DNA of 64,000 nucleotides, taken from assembly GCA_905331475.1 (NCBI GenBank), contig CAJNYU010002047.1, positions 92,191 to 156,190 on the forward strand, given 5' to 3'. Source of the stretch: Rotaria socialis. Its lineage: Eukaryota; Rotifera; Eurotatoria; Philodinida; Philodinidae. Positions within the stretch are counted from its first letter, which is position 1. Every line of letters begins with the position of its first letter. The notes below the pieces were generated by a model that had not been told where the DNA came from, made no database searches, and worked only from the letters and a program-made list of their open reading frames with translations. The translations under genes were made by a program, and so were the position numbers. Positions 12,501 to 24,734 of this stretch are shown in pieces.

Positions 12501-12819
12501 ATAATATATTGAAAAAGAAGAAAATGTTGAATTGTGAGATAGTGTATAAAATAGATGTATGTTTTTAGATCGTACACGTGTTTATCTTGTATTTGAAAGT
12601 CAACAAGAATCTGACGGCTCACATGTATATCAAACGTATGAATTAGAATCAACCGTAGAAATCGCTGAACATTTTCGTGATCAAATTCTCAACATAATTC
12701 AATTAAAGAATCCACAGGGTCATGATACTTATGAACAGCAACAACAACAACGTGAGAATACAAAAAAACGACGTTCTTTTTTGAATATATTTGGAGCAGG
12801 GCCTGCTGGAAGCGGCTAA
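9518..12819 (+). CDS. MAPKAP1: TORC2 subunit SIN1 (MAPKAP1)
   Basis: SIN1 is a core TORC2 subunit that recruits AGC kinases such as AKT to mTOR and binds membrane lipid and Ras. Eight exons: 9518-9569, 9623-9713, 9778-9890, 11119-11229, 11293-11468, 11525-11682, 11735-12300 and 12569-12819; 1,518 nt, 505 aa (human 522). In order: an N-terminal segment starting MSLGGGDLQVILRRIRH and CDDSELCD, then the CRIM region with NPFAQYAKYDG and YCLHIADDDGELDEFPPL, the family's acidic loop. An acidic linker follows, then a Ras-binding-like part and a C-terminal PH-like domain (VYLVFESQQE, YELESTVEIAEHF). Intron 3 is large (1.2 kb) and carries a TA microsatellite. The start ATG follows a polypyrimidine tract, and the N terminus aligns with known SIN1. 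Confidence 0.9.
10569..10594. repeat. TA dinucleotide microsatellite
   Basis: About thirteen tandem AT units inside SIN1 intron 3. Simple sequence, no function inferred. Confidence 0.95.
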
Positions 12820-13691
12820 TTAATCATATCTTTGATTGTGTATTTTTCTTTTTTTTTCGTCTTCTCTATTTGCAACAGTAAATAAAACGAAAGCAGTCAA
12901 TTTTTATCAAAAAAGTAAGGTTGAAAACTAAGTTATTCATATAGTATTTTGTTTGATGGGGACTGAACGTTGATCACGACTTGAGAGAAAAACATCGAGG
13001 TTCGATTGGTTTAGCCTTTTAGGATACAATTCTCTAATGATTTTTCTCTGATATTATTTTTAACATTTATGAACGCTCAACACTTTTCTTTGAAGCTGTA
13101 TTTTCATATATACATGTTTGATAACATACTTTCTTGCCTGCCATCGTGATTCGCATCATCATTCGAACTAATTTACTGGCAATTTTTTCTATTACAATTA
13201 CCGATCAATAAAAAAACACGCTGGGAGTCCTCTGACTGAGTAGAATTTTGACATGGTACACATTTTTATTTCAAAACGATTGAATAGGCATCATCAATTT
13301 TTTTAAATGCTTACTTTATGGTAGATCATTAAGAAAGTTTAGAATAGTTGCCCTGATTTCATTCGAAACCACTTTCACATGAAATGACCATACATAGTGT
13401 TCTAGTTGCCTTTTAAATGCGTGAAAAAAGCTTTAAAAGTTGACTTCGTTTAGAGAATCGAGGTCTATATTTAGACTTCGATATATATTTTATCATTCCA
13501 ACTTAATTTGGTCTATATGATGATTATTCGTTTTTGGTTCTCTTATCATCAAAAAAACAAAAAATAATCATCTTGCAAAAGGAAAATGTCTTTCAGATTT
13601 TGTTCTAAAAAATATAAAAAATGGTTAGAGAATAGTTCGAGCGTAATTATTAACAGTTATTGATGATAAATAATTTCAAACAAAAAATAGA
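12820..13691. other. Convergent intergenic region
   Basis: About 870 bp between the stop codons of SIN1 (plus) and OPA1 (minus). It should contain both 3' UTRs. AATAAA occurs near 12881 on the plus strand. No other features seen. Confidence 0.5.
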
Positions 13692-16600
13692 TTAGTTTTC
13701 TGTATTTAAGGCCACAATAAATTCTTCTAATTTTTCTTGAACTTGTCGAACACGTTCTAAACGAAAGATTTACTATTTCTTTGAACTTGAATAAAATAAA
13801 ACTTACTGAGTTCTTCAGCTAAATCAACACGTTTTCCTTTCAGAAGACTTATTTTAAGCGTCTCATCAGTACTCAAATCGTCTAGAATTTCTTTCACTTC
13901 TCGTTCAAGTCGACGTGCTAAAAACATGAGAATTAATTTAAATTAATGGAGAGAAACATTTACTTTCAATATTTGATATTTGCTGTCGAATAGCATTGCT
14001 TGTAATTTCAATCATACGTTTTAAACGCCAAAAGAACACAACTTCATGACAATCAAGCTAACCGGTAATCAACATAATAGAATTTCTTATGCATAGTTAT
14101 AATTGATTAACTTACTCCTTGATCTGAAATGCCTTTTTGATAATAATAAAAAAATCGACGGCAATCAAGACATGTAGATAGATTTCGTTTAAGAAAATGA
14201 ACTTTATATACACGTTGCCATACATCAGTTATCTAATTATAGCAATAGCAAATATGAAAATAAATGAAATATAGGCTTATTTAACATACATAATCATTGG
14301 ATACATCGATTTTTTGTGTTTGAAGATTTTTCTTGACGGTAGTCAATTCATCAAAATCAAGAGTCGAACGAAACTAAAACATATTGAATTATAATTACGT
14401 TTTCATCGTATGAGAGGTTGGCGAGTAAGGATGCTTTCTCCGTAAATATGCGCATGTCTAACCTACAAGTAGATTTCAGTAAGACTAGAGAAAAGACTCG
14501 TCTCTATAGATTTTTTTTTCGTAGTGAATGATGATAATCGGTTTACACTATTCCCGAATCGTTAGTAGATAACTTCTCGAGAAATCGAATAAATCCTACT
14601 GTATAACTATTTTTTGTTGTTTGATCGAATTGTTGTCGACTAATAAGAATTCTTTCTAATTCTTTAGCACATAGTTTTCGATATGTTTCTTCTATTGTTG
14701 TTTGTTGAAATCCCATAAATTTACGCCATGAACTTTGATTTTGATTTGAATTCAATTCTGACTCTTGATGTTGTAATTCATTTCGTATAGTACTTTCCAT
14801 AAATTTTGCAGCTGATTCCCATTGCTGTTTATCTGATACACTACGATCTTGTAATGCTTGTGTTTGAATGACTCTCTTGAAAAGCACAAAATAAATTTGA
14901 ATATTTTAATCAAATAATAAAAATTTGAATTCATACAAGTGAATCAAGAGCTTTAGCATCCCATTGATGTCTTGTACGACATTCTTGAACAACTTGCAGT
15001 TTTATATCATTGGTTATTGGATCATAGGAACGACTTTTTTGTTCACGTTCAATTAAATTTTGAAATTCGTCTAATAAAACAAATTGACCTATATCAATAC
15101 ATTGACGTGGTAATTCTTTTTCAGCCCATTGCTGTAATTTAACATCAACTGTTGTATTAAAATCACTATTGAAAATAGAAAACAAGATTTTTACAGGTGG
15201 GATTTTCTTGTTCGATTTTACCTTATGGATTCAGCTTGTGCGGCTGTTAAAAATACATCATCGAAAATAAAATTCGACATTTTTTCCCATAGATATTTAT
15301 TTAGATTATCTTCCCTGTAAGAAAAAAAGTTCATCTTTATAGGAATGAGTTTCTAGCGCTTTTTTCTTCTTACCATTGTTGACTTGGTATTAAACTAAGA
15401 TTAACAACTTCATCAAGTATTTCACCACGAGCTTTTTCAAACAATTCATCCTGATAAATGAAAAAATAACTTGTAGAATGATAGAAAATGTTCGTTTTTT
15501 GATCACAAACTCGATCTTGTTCACGCATTTTTGGAAAACTATTTTTCCATTCAGTTTCGAGATTGAATTTTGTTGCTTTAAAAGTATCTGTTTGCTGTTC
15601 GACACTTTCTTTAACCATCTTCCAAAAACAATCACTAACAGCAAAACTTAAATTGCGTGTTGTTGTTTGATTAGCTTTGAAAATACCATCGCTTAAATAG
15701 CAATTGAAAATAGATAAAAGAAAAACTACAAGATATTTCTTATACCGAAATAATTTTGAATTTTGGAAAAATTCTTCTTCATATTTTTGTATTAAATCTA
15801 TTGGATCATCAGCATTTCCTAGAAATATTAAAATATAATCGTCAAGAAAAATTACATATAGCTATCCCTTCAAATGAATGTGAAAATCTGAAAGCTTATA
15901 GTCATCAGAAACATCTCCATATTTCTAGCGATGATAGGAAATAGCTCCCGAGAAACGAAGCTGAGTGAGACTGAAAAGCAATTCTTTTCAAAGTTTTCGT
16001 CCTTGGTGATTCTTAATTATTTCCTATTGAATTTTATATTGTCTCGATTCCAATAATGTCAACGACAACAAGAAAATTTTTGTGTTGGTCATACAGAAAT
16101 AAACTGTTCCTATGGTGATCAATAATTCTTGAAAAATAGTTCAAGTCTATGGAATTTCTAACCTTTGCCAGTAACAACTGCAAAATAGCCGAGAGCTTTC
16201 ATTGGAAATAATTTGCCTTCAAGAATTTTTTTGATCTAAACAAAAAGAATACAACTATGTTTAATAATTTGAAAACAAGTTTTAACTCACTCGACCAGAA
16301 TCATGGAGATTTGCTTCAGCCATATCGACTTTTGTTAGGACGAAAATAGTTCGTTTACCATACGGATCCATTTTTGAAACAAGTTCGGTTACATTACTAC
16401 GTTCAGCATCGACACTTCCATCTTAAAAATGAATATAATATTTTTTCCTGTTATGTATGCTTGAAATAATAACGAAAGATTTACCTTGTATACAAAGAAT
16501 AATAGCATTCGGATTTGACATATAACTATTTGCTAAACGAGTAATAGAATTTTTTGTGTCGGATGCCATACCAATCGTTTCCGTCTATAGTAAAACAAAT

Positions 16601-19312
16601 TTGATATAAATATAATAAAAAGTAAATAGCTTATTAGATTTTTCTTTTGAATGAAAATGCTTTCTTTTATCAATTATTGGAGCCTATTTGTTTTTACAAA
16701 TTGATATTTCTCTTCTAATATTTTTGTAAGTTCCACATTTTATGATATAATGCAACCGACATCAATTGACGTGAAATGCTTTCTATCAGTTCATCACTAT
16801 CAGACTATAATTCACGGTGTTCTTCTTCGCTGGAATTATTTTTTTCGTGTAATGTCATACAAGACATTGTCATACATAAAATCAGAAGTTAGATCTAAGT
16901 CCGGACTTTTCCTGTTCAATTCTATAGAGTCACAAGTCTAATCGTATAGGATTTACATGAATAACTTACACTAATAATACCAGGTAAATCAACTAATACC
17001 ATACGTTGAAGGCCAGGGCCTTTGACTGATAATGAAATAACCTAAAATATTTCGCATATAATATTTTTCACAGGAAGTTAGTTTCACTAACTTCACTACT
17101 AATTGTTTGTCCATTTTTGACTGATGCACGCATTCGAAGTTCAATTTCTTTTCGAAGAGCAGCTAACTAAATGTAAATTAATAATGGCTTTATTTCTCTA
17201 ATGTTCTGAAATCAATATATTACATCTGATTCTTTTGTTAAATCGTATTCTTTCGGACTATCTTTGAATGTCGCAACATGATAAGGACCTTCGCTTAAAG
17301 TAACTTTCACTGGGCTACGTGTCATCATTTCACCAGCACCTCTATTCGAACGAGAGAAATAAATGTACAATCATGAAAAAGACAAATGAACATACCGAGG
17401 AAATATTCGTGCTTGTGTTATCATTTCAAGTACACTTGTTTTACCCGAACTTTGATCACCAATAACAACAACCTAAATTATAATTAAAACAAAATGGTGA
17501 AATTTTCTTGATTTTCTAGTAATCTAAAGAATTCCGCTTTTTGCTGTTGAAACAAAAAAGGAATAAATTCAAGTAGACGACTCATTCTAGTTTTTATAAA
17601 AAAAATTTTAACCGTAGTTGTACACAGTTTGATACTAAAGATAATACCAATTGTTTTGATACAGTACTGAAGTTCCTCAAATGTATACTAACTTATACCT
17701 TAAGATTTCCTCGAACGTTTATAACGATTATGAATATTAGAGATACTTTGCAAAAATTTAAATCTCGCTTTGAGCGTCTAGAAATCATGTAAGCTGACTG
17801 TGAAACAAGAAAGGTCAATTATATCAATCAATCAAAAATGTATAAAGATAGCTTAGGAAGTTTATGCAAGCCTACTATACTAAAAATACTTATTTCTATT
17901 TTCGAACACATCTTCAAGATATAATGTCCTTTTGTCGGTTGAATCACTGTATTAACCTGCTATATACATTAATTTAATAAACGTCCGAATAAACTAGTGT
18001 CGCTCTCGGTGATCTATGACATATAATGTCAAGTTTTGTTGACATACTACAATTATTTCCCACTGCGTTGTTAAATATCAAAAGTCCTAAGATTTATAGG
18101 ATATTTCTGACCATTTTACCAACTTTTCCAATGATCGGAGGTCTGCTCTTGTTGCTGCATCATTTTTCTTTACTAGGAAAATGTACTCAATAACCTTTTC
18201 TTACATTCCAGTTCGCTCTCCTGAGGAGAAACCCGCCGAAACGTTGATTTTAACTTTCCCTCCCTATACTGAAGAGAATTAATCTCAACAAATTAACAAA
18301 CATAAGGGAGATTTCACTGGTACGATTCTTTCTCTAAATAAGAAATATTTACTCGAGGTAAATGATCTTGTATGTTGTAATTCGTATCGTATTCACTTAA
18401 TTCATCCAAAACATCACTATACATATCAATGAGTGATCTCTAAAAATAAAAAAAGAACAGCAAAGACCATACATATTTCTCTTCAGATTTCAATCTAAGA
18501 AAACAAACTTTTATTTCTCGGTGTTTTTTTCCACTAAAATTTCTCTCTTGTCGTAATAGAATTTGTTTTTTCATTGATTTTATTTCTTTTTCTAATCGAT
18601 CTATTTCACGTTGATATTTAATTTGTATGTTCATCATTTCTTGATGAATTTTTTCTTGATGTTCACGAGCTTTTAATTGAGGTACCTATTTTTCAAATTA
18701 AATTTTCATCCATTCCTTTCAAAAGATAAATGAAAGCACGAACTTGACTTAATTTTTGTTGTTCTTCACTTTTTAACTGCACGTCTTTGAAGGATTTTGC
18801 CCAAGTAAAAACACCGTCTAAACTCAAGGAACAAAAGCATTCATTTTAATGAGACACATACAAGAGATATTTACCTGATATTGGTTGTTTTTCTTCATTG
18901 GTATTTTGGCTATCTGATGTCGTACTGGAAGATGTTGAAAGATAATTTGCAAATGTTTCTTGTAATTGTTTGACTCGATCTTGTAGATTAGTCTATATGA
19001 ATAAAATAAAATTTGTAACAAAAAGTTTTCCTTTCTTTTTACGGTGTCAGGAAATGAGATTGAATCAGCTAAATCAGCTAAACGTTTAGTGAAGTTATCA
19101 ACAGTTTCTTCTGGTACATATTCTTTCATCCATGATAAATCTGGTAGAGCATCTTTGATATCTTGATATTTCTACAAAAAAATAATAATAGACTTTGAAA
19201 AGAGAAAACAATCATGTTGATTGCTATTTACTTTACGAGCTGCATAGCCACCACCAACAGCTGTACCAAAGATTAGATAACGAAGACGAAGTAGACGAAG
19301 TAGAAATGACAT
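13692..19312 (-). CDS. OPA1: OPA1, mitochondrial dynamin-like GTPase
   Basis: Dynamin-family GTPase that fuses mitochondrial inner membranes and keeps cristae shape. I resolved 24 exons from 19232-19312 down to 13692-13756; they sum to 2,769 nt (922 aa), in frame throughout. In order: a short basic N terminus with a membrane helix ([18 protein letters not shown]), a coiled coil (exon 18509-18685), the GTPase with P-loop GDQSSGKTS (exon 17396-17472), [14 protein letters not shown], switch DLPGIIS and G4 motif TKVD, then the middle/stalk ([19 protein letters not shown]-like SVSDKQQW) and a C-terminal GED ([15 protein letters not shown]). All key G motifs are intact. The start at 19312 has an in-frame stop immediately upstream, so the presequence is much shorter than in vertebrates unless an upstream exon is spliced in. 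The largest intron (17473-18352) separates the coiled coil from the GTPase. Confidence 0.96.
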
Positions 19313-19432
19313 TTAGGAATTGAATAGAAAAGCTAGTCTGTGAAAAAACTTGAGCAGAAAACGAGAGACATTGCATTAGAAAAGAACGTTATTGAATCAT
19401 TTACACGAACCAATTGCATTATTGCGGGATCT

Positions 19433-20379
19433 GTTTAAAACGACATCTATTTTCGGTAGGGTCATATTTTCCACAAATTGCGGTTCTCCAAATTACTTTC
19501 TAGATCAAATCCACTTTTCTGAATAATGAGACGATATCAGTTTTCTGGTCACCAAATCCGGATTTTTATTTAGGCATTTTTTTAAATTTATGGATAACCT
19601 AAAATAGAAAATACTGTGAGCGAAATGCTACTTCGCACAATAGTTTCTTGTTTACCGCACTATATTAACAAGCAAATACTATGGAATATTTGTTATTTTT
19701 TTACTCAAAACGATTTCACTTGAAACAAAAAATATAATTTTCATAATAAAAAACGTGTACCAGTCAATAACAAAGTACAACTGCAATCTTCGATATTTTT
19801 CCTTCATTATTATGCTTTACAACATTCATCGATTCATATGCATTTATTGTTATGTTCGAATTTGTAGTTTAATATTATTCTAAAGATGATTACAGTCAAC
19901 GACTTATTCGTGGTTAAATACTGTATATTTCTTATTTTCAAAATTACATTTTTTCCTCATCTACACTCGTGTTAAGTAACAGAATATACATCCTAATTGC
20001 CAGACTCACTCCAAACAGATCTACGTTACTATTTTCATATACGTAGTTTAATCTTATTCCTAACTTGATAATAACGAATGATCATTCCCAAATGATTAGT
20101 GAACATTTCTCATTATGAAAACTGTATTTTTTTTTTCTCAAGTGCAATATTTTTTTGTTCACAGTTTGCTGCTTGTTAATATAGTGTGGCAAGCAAGACA
20201 CTATTGTGCGAAGCAGCATTTCGCCCACTGTATTTTCTATTTTAGGTCATCCACAAATAAAAACATCCTCATTTGGTGACCAGAAAATTGACATCGTTTC
20301 ATTATCTACAAATGTAGATTTGATTTAGGGAATCGCAATTTGTGGAAGATGGGACCCTTTCGTATTTTCCTGATTAAAC
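19433..20379. mobile_element. Long-TIR foldback MITE (about 0.95 kb)
   Basis: The two halves are inverted copies. GTTTAA at 19433 pairs with TTAAAC ending at 20379. Inside, TTCCACAAATTGCG, TTTTCTGGTCACCAAAT, CCTAAAATAGAAAATAC and GCTTCGCACAATAG-type blocks recur in reverse complement at mirror positions on both sides. Matching continues at least 300 bp inwards from each end, leaving a small centre near 19.9 kb. There is no transposase ORF. This is a non-autonomous DNA element that could extrude as a large hairpin. Exact ends and target duplication are not certain. It sits about 120 bp upstream of the OPA1 start codon. Confidence 0.85.
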
Positions 20380-20590
20380 GAGCCTAATTTTTTTAGTTAG
20401 CTTTCAGAATCAACGACAAGTATATTTCGTTGAAATTATGTGAAGTGTAATTATACAAATAAAACTACAATAGAGTCCAAGAACTGAGAAGTAGAAGTTC
20501 TTCATCTGTCGAGGAGCTGCCAGTATTGTGGAAAGATAAAGATCGCTCCGTTCATCCAATCAATAGCATATACATTTTGACTATTGATAT

Positions 20591-20906
20591 GCATAGAGCA
20601 GAGACTGGACAAGTACAAGTGAAAATACTTGTTACTTACTAATTGTACTGAGTACCGGCACTTAAGTACAAATGTACTTAAGTAAAATTACCAAGTACAT
20701 TTGAAACACTTATATGATCATCGATACATCAGTACTTGGTACTTGTACTTAAGTAAATTTGTACTAAGTATCGGTACTTAAGTATATTCGAGAAGTACAA
20801 GTAAATTTACTTGTACTTCTAAAGAATACTTTGTACTTACGACTTTTAAGTAAAAAGTACGAAAATACTGAGTAATTGTACTCAGTATCCAATCTCTGGC
20901 ATAGAG
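20591..20906. mobile_element. hAT-type MITE with 8-bp target duplication
   Basis: The element occupies 20599-20898 (300 bp). It begins CAGAGACTGGACAAGTAC and ends, in reverse complement, CAGAGATTGGATACTGAG. The terminal inverted repeats therefore start CAGAG, as in hAT elements. It is flanked by a perfect 8-bp direct repeat GCATAGAG (20591-20598 and 20899-20906), the hAT target-site size. The interior is packed with palindromic AAGTAC/GTACTT units and has no coding potential. Confidence 0.88.
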
Positions 20907-21410
20907 AGAAGTGAACAATGCATGTATGAAACAGTGTCTTTTGCATAAATTAGTCCTTCGCTTTATCATCATAAAATCATTCGCTATTCTCTCAATCATA
21001 ACAGTCACCTTAATGATTTTTCAAAAGAGAATAGTTTCATACTCATACGTTTGATGTCTGCAAATTCTCTTGGCAAAACCAAATGTAAGAGTAAAAGCTA
21101 TCGTGGATATAGTATTCTATATGAATTTTAACATTGAAGAAACTGTAGACGAACTGAGGAGCTATTCTTGTTCTTCAGTCTTTACACACCGCTGCTAAAT
21201 CAAATCATTTTTTCCGGTTAACGAATTATTTTAAAATAGTTGAACAAGAATAGAAGAAGCAAACAAAGATAAGATAAATAAATGTTGATGTCATTAATAA
21301 AACAAGTAAAAGTTACATTTTGACTATTTAAATGATAACGTTTGTGTCGATTTGATTCACTATTTATTTGACGTGATAAAGCCATTAGGTTTGTGCTTTG
21401 TTAAAAAGCA

Positions 21411-22937
21411 ATGTCATCTCCACTTTCCATTCCATCGATTGATGAAGTTTATGCAGCGCAAACACGTTTAAGTGATATTGTACAGCGTACTCCTCTGTTG
21501 AAATTAAATTATGAAATTTCTGGCATTGAAATCTATTTAAAATGTGAACAATTTCAACCAATATCATCATTTAAACTACGTGGTGCTGCAAACGCTGTTA
21601 AAGTTTTATCTGCTGAAAAGAAACAAAATGGAATAGCCACAGCATCAGCCGGTAACATGGCACAAGGTTTAGCTTGGATTGCTAGAAAGGAAAATTTAAA
21701 ATGTCAAGTTTTAGTACCTGATACAGCTAACGAAGTAAAATTAAAAGCAATCGAGAGGTTAGGAGGGAAAATTATTAAATGTAGTTTTGATGAATGGTTT
21801 CAAGTTATTGTTACTCATCAATGTCCAATGCTCGATGGCCATTTTATTCATCCAGTATGCGATCGAAATGTGATGGCGGGTAATGGTACTATTGCGTTGG
21901 AAATATTAGATGAGTTACCTGAATGTGATGCAATAATAGGTAAATCTACAAAATGTGTATGGAACTTGTACGTTGATAGCATCTCATATTCAAAAAAAGA
22001 TCTTAAAAAGCTTCATAGATAGTCATGCTTTGTATTTCGGAAGAAAGTATTTGCATTCGACCTGTCAAGTTCAATTGAGCTATAGATGACTACTCACAAG
22101 GAACACTATGATTTTGGTCGAATTTCTAATATTTTGTAACTAGAGCCTCTTGAGTATGCAAATTTTCGTCTCGAATTCGCACTCGCGGACTTCTATAGAT
22201 GAGTAGAGAATAACCTCATGGTGTTGAGTTAGAGGATTCAAAGGTGAATCCTTATAAAGTTGCTATAGTATCTATGTTGGTACACAATGATTCACCATCT
22301 TTGTAACTAATCCTCCACAAATACAATAAGTCAATAGTTTGTATTCGATTACAAGAGATTATTAATCTACGTATTTGACTCAATATCAACAGAGTCTACC
22401 GAAATCTGTGAGAGACGTACCTACTGATGAATTCGATTTTTGTAAATATGTTTAGTACCTTATGGTGGTGGTGCTTTAACTACTGGTATTGCTTCTGTGG
22501 CTAAACACTTGAAACCATCAATTGATGTTTTTGCTTGTGAAATCGAAACAGCTGCTCCACTCGCTGCGGCATTTATTAATAGTAAAATAACTGAAATTCC
22601 AATGAAAAAATCTTGGGTTGACGGCATCGGTAGTTCACGTGTATTAGACGAGATGTGGCCATTGGTTACAAGTTGTGTTGATAATTCTATTGTTGTTACA
22701 TTAAAAGAAGCAGCTGACGCATTAAAGATATTAATAGAAAGAAATCATATAATCTGTGAAGGTGCGAGTGCAACCGCATTGGCTGCTGGATTATGGCATT
22801 ATATGAATTATGTACAAAATGGTAAAGCTGGATTGAGGCGACAAGATAAAAGTGAACCATTTAAAGTTGTAGCGATTTTAAGCGGAGGTGGAATTGATAA
22901 TGAAACAATTATTAAATGTTTAAAAGAAACTTTATAA
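21411..22937 (+). CDS. PLP-dependent threonine/serine dehydratase (bacterial-like)
   Basis: Fold-type II PLP enzyme that would deaminate threonine or serine to the 2-oxo acid plus ammonia; racemase activity is possible. Two exons: 21411-21939 and 22456-22937; 1,011 nt, 336 aa. Seen: SSFKLRGA with the Schiff-base lysine around residue 54, TASAGNMAQGLAW (substrate loop), the PLP phosphate loop VPYGGGALTTGIAS and the C-terminal ILSGGGIDN strand, where the Ser binds the PLP ring nitrogen. Features such as FDEWFQV, FIHPVCDRNVMAGNGTI and SWVDGIGSSRVLDEMWPL look to me more like bacterial dehydratases than animal serine racemase, suggesting horizontal transfer followed by gain of one intron. There is no ACT regulatory domain. 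Start: first ATG with a serine/proline N terminus; no signal peptide. Confidence 0.85.
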
Positions 22938-23365
22938 ACTAGCAAAATGTTTTGATTTTGATTTTAAATTTTCTGTCTCATAGAATTAATTAAAATTAAA
23001 CAACTAATTCAAAACTTAATCTCATATCTTTTTAACGAGCGAAAATACTTAACAAAATAAAACACATCGTTTTATGCCACACATGTAAATATAAAGACAG
23101 GCTTAGAGACTGTTCATCACGAATAATTTTCGTATTATGAATTACGATTGACACAACTGTAGGCGTCGAACATTATTTGTAGCTACTATGGTATTCAATA
23201 AGCACAAAAACAAACTTAGACCGTATCTGTTGTTTTCTTATGATTCATAGCCAGCATAATTAGATCATATAGTTAATTAAAAGCTACAAATGATTTATTA
23301 TCCAAAGTATAACTAATTGAAGTGCTAAGCTCGGCAAGAAAATCTTTTCTTTTACATACAAGTTG

Positions 23366-23401
<36 letters not shown>

Positions 23402-24734
23402 ATATAGATCTGAATCTACTGACTTATTTTCTATTTATAAAATCATTTTGAAAAATGATGATTCAATATTTCAAAAGCACAGAAAGAAAAAGAAGAATCT
23501 AACAGATTCTATTATTAATCACTAAAATGACTCGATGCACCTTCAACGTGACTTATATAGGGCAAAATAATTGATTATCAAGATTTGTCAAAAACATGCC
23601 TACATGAGCTGTGTTTCTTCCTGCAGTTTGTATCGTGCACAAAGTACAAATATATTAAAATTAACTTTTTCGTTCTTTGCACACATTTCAGCTGTGACGT
23701 ATTATAAACAAATGTGATAGACTCTTGTTATATTCATAAGTTTTGTTCCCGAGACTTTTCTTAGCATACGTGTCTATAGAGATTTTTCTGATTTCCATAT
23801 TGAAAATATCAACTATTGGTGTACTACTTGGATATTTTGTGTTCATCATTATTTATTTCAAGATGCGCAACTCAAGGAAACAATCACTTGTGTCTCGAAT
23901 TTTGCATTTGCACGTCAATCTAACGTAAACAATCTGACTTTTTTTTAGATAAAATTGAATTCATTTTTGTAGTTATATTTTGTTCGAAATGTGAAAACAT
24001 TTCTCAAATGCAAGGATTTATGTTTGAGAATAGAAATAGAAGCATATCCATTTCCAATTTGTTATCGATTTACATCTGAAAATAACTTTTTTTTCTTTTA
24101 CTTTTTAGGTTTCTTATTGACTTTATGAAATATTTTTTATTTGAAATAAAAAACATACTAAAAGATATTTTAGCTATTAGATACATCAACATCTTGCCTG
24201 TTGTAAAAGCAACAAAACGATTTGTTGTAGAAACGCATCTATGACAGCATCGATACTAAGTCAAAGCAAGACACTAAACGAAAATTGAAACCAAATGATA
24301 CTGCTTCTTCATGTTTCTTTTCTTTTTCTCGTTAATTCATTCCTTTCCTATTCTATAGAGCCGTGTAATCGAAATCTTAACTCTGTCACGATGACAATCG
24401 ATTGTACATTTAAAAAAAAACATACATAAAAAGTATATGGTATACTTATAATTTAAATTTAAAAATAGAATCGAAAAGTTAGAGAATATTGAAGAGAGAA
24501 AAAAAATCAATCTTTAACGAGAATGAGATAATATTTGGATAGGACAACATTTCAGGTTTGAGAGAAAAAAATTCTTTCATCCTTTTGTTCTTTCTTCGTG
24601 TTTGATATCACTATGAGAACAACAGGCAATTTTTCTGTCCTCAAATATCATTCATCAAGTTCTAAAGCTGAGCTATACGTCATTTATTTATCTTACAGAC
24701 GATAAAATATATCCGCGTTAAATCCAACAATCAA
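22938..24734. other. Intergenic AT-rich region
   Basis: About 1.8 kb with no supported gene. It contains a CT microsatellite (about 23369-23395) and ends at the promoter side of the TRP-like channel gene. Confidence 0.45.
23369..23395. repeat. CT dinucleotide microsatellite
   Basis: About thirteen tandem CT units in intergenic DNA. Confidence 0.9.

Noticed and set aside
16750..16941. 63-codon plus ORF inside an OPA1 intron
   Set aside because: No homology, lies antisense within an intron, and has no splice-consistent neighbours.
20605..20890. CRISPR-like or tandem repeat array
   Set aside because: The units are palindromic and irregular, with no unique spacers, inside a MITE with target duplication in a eukaryotic genome.
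20764..21008. Two minus ORFs over the GTAC-rich region
   Set aside because: They lie within or at the edge of the hAT MITE and are non-coding.
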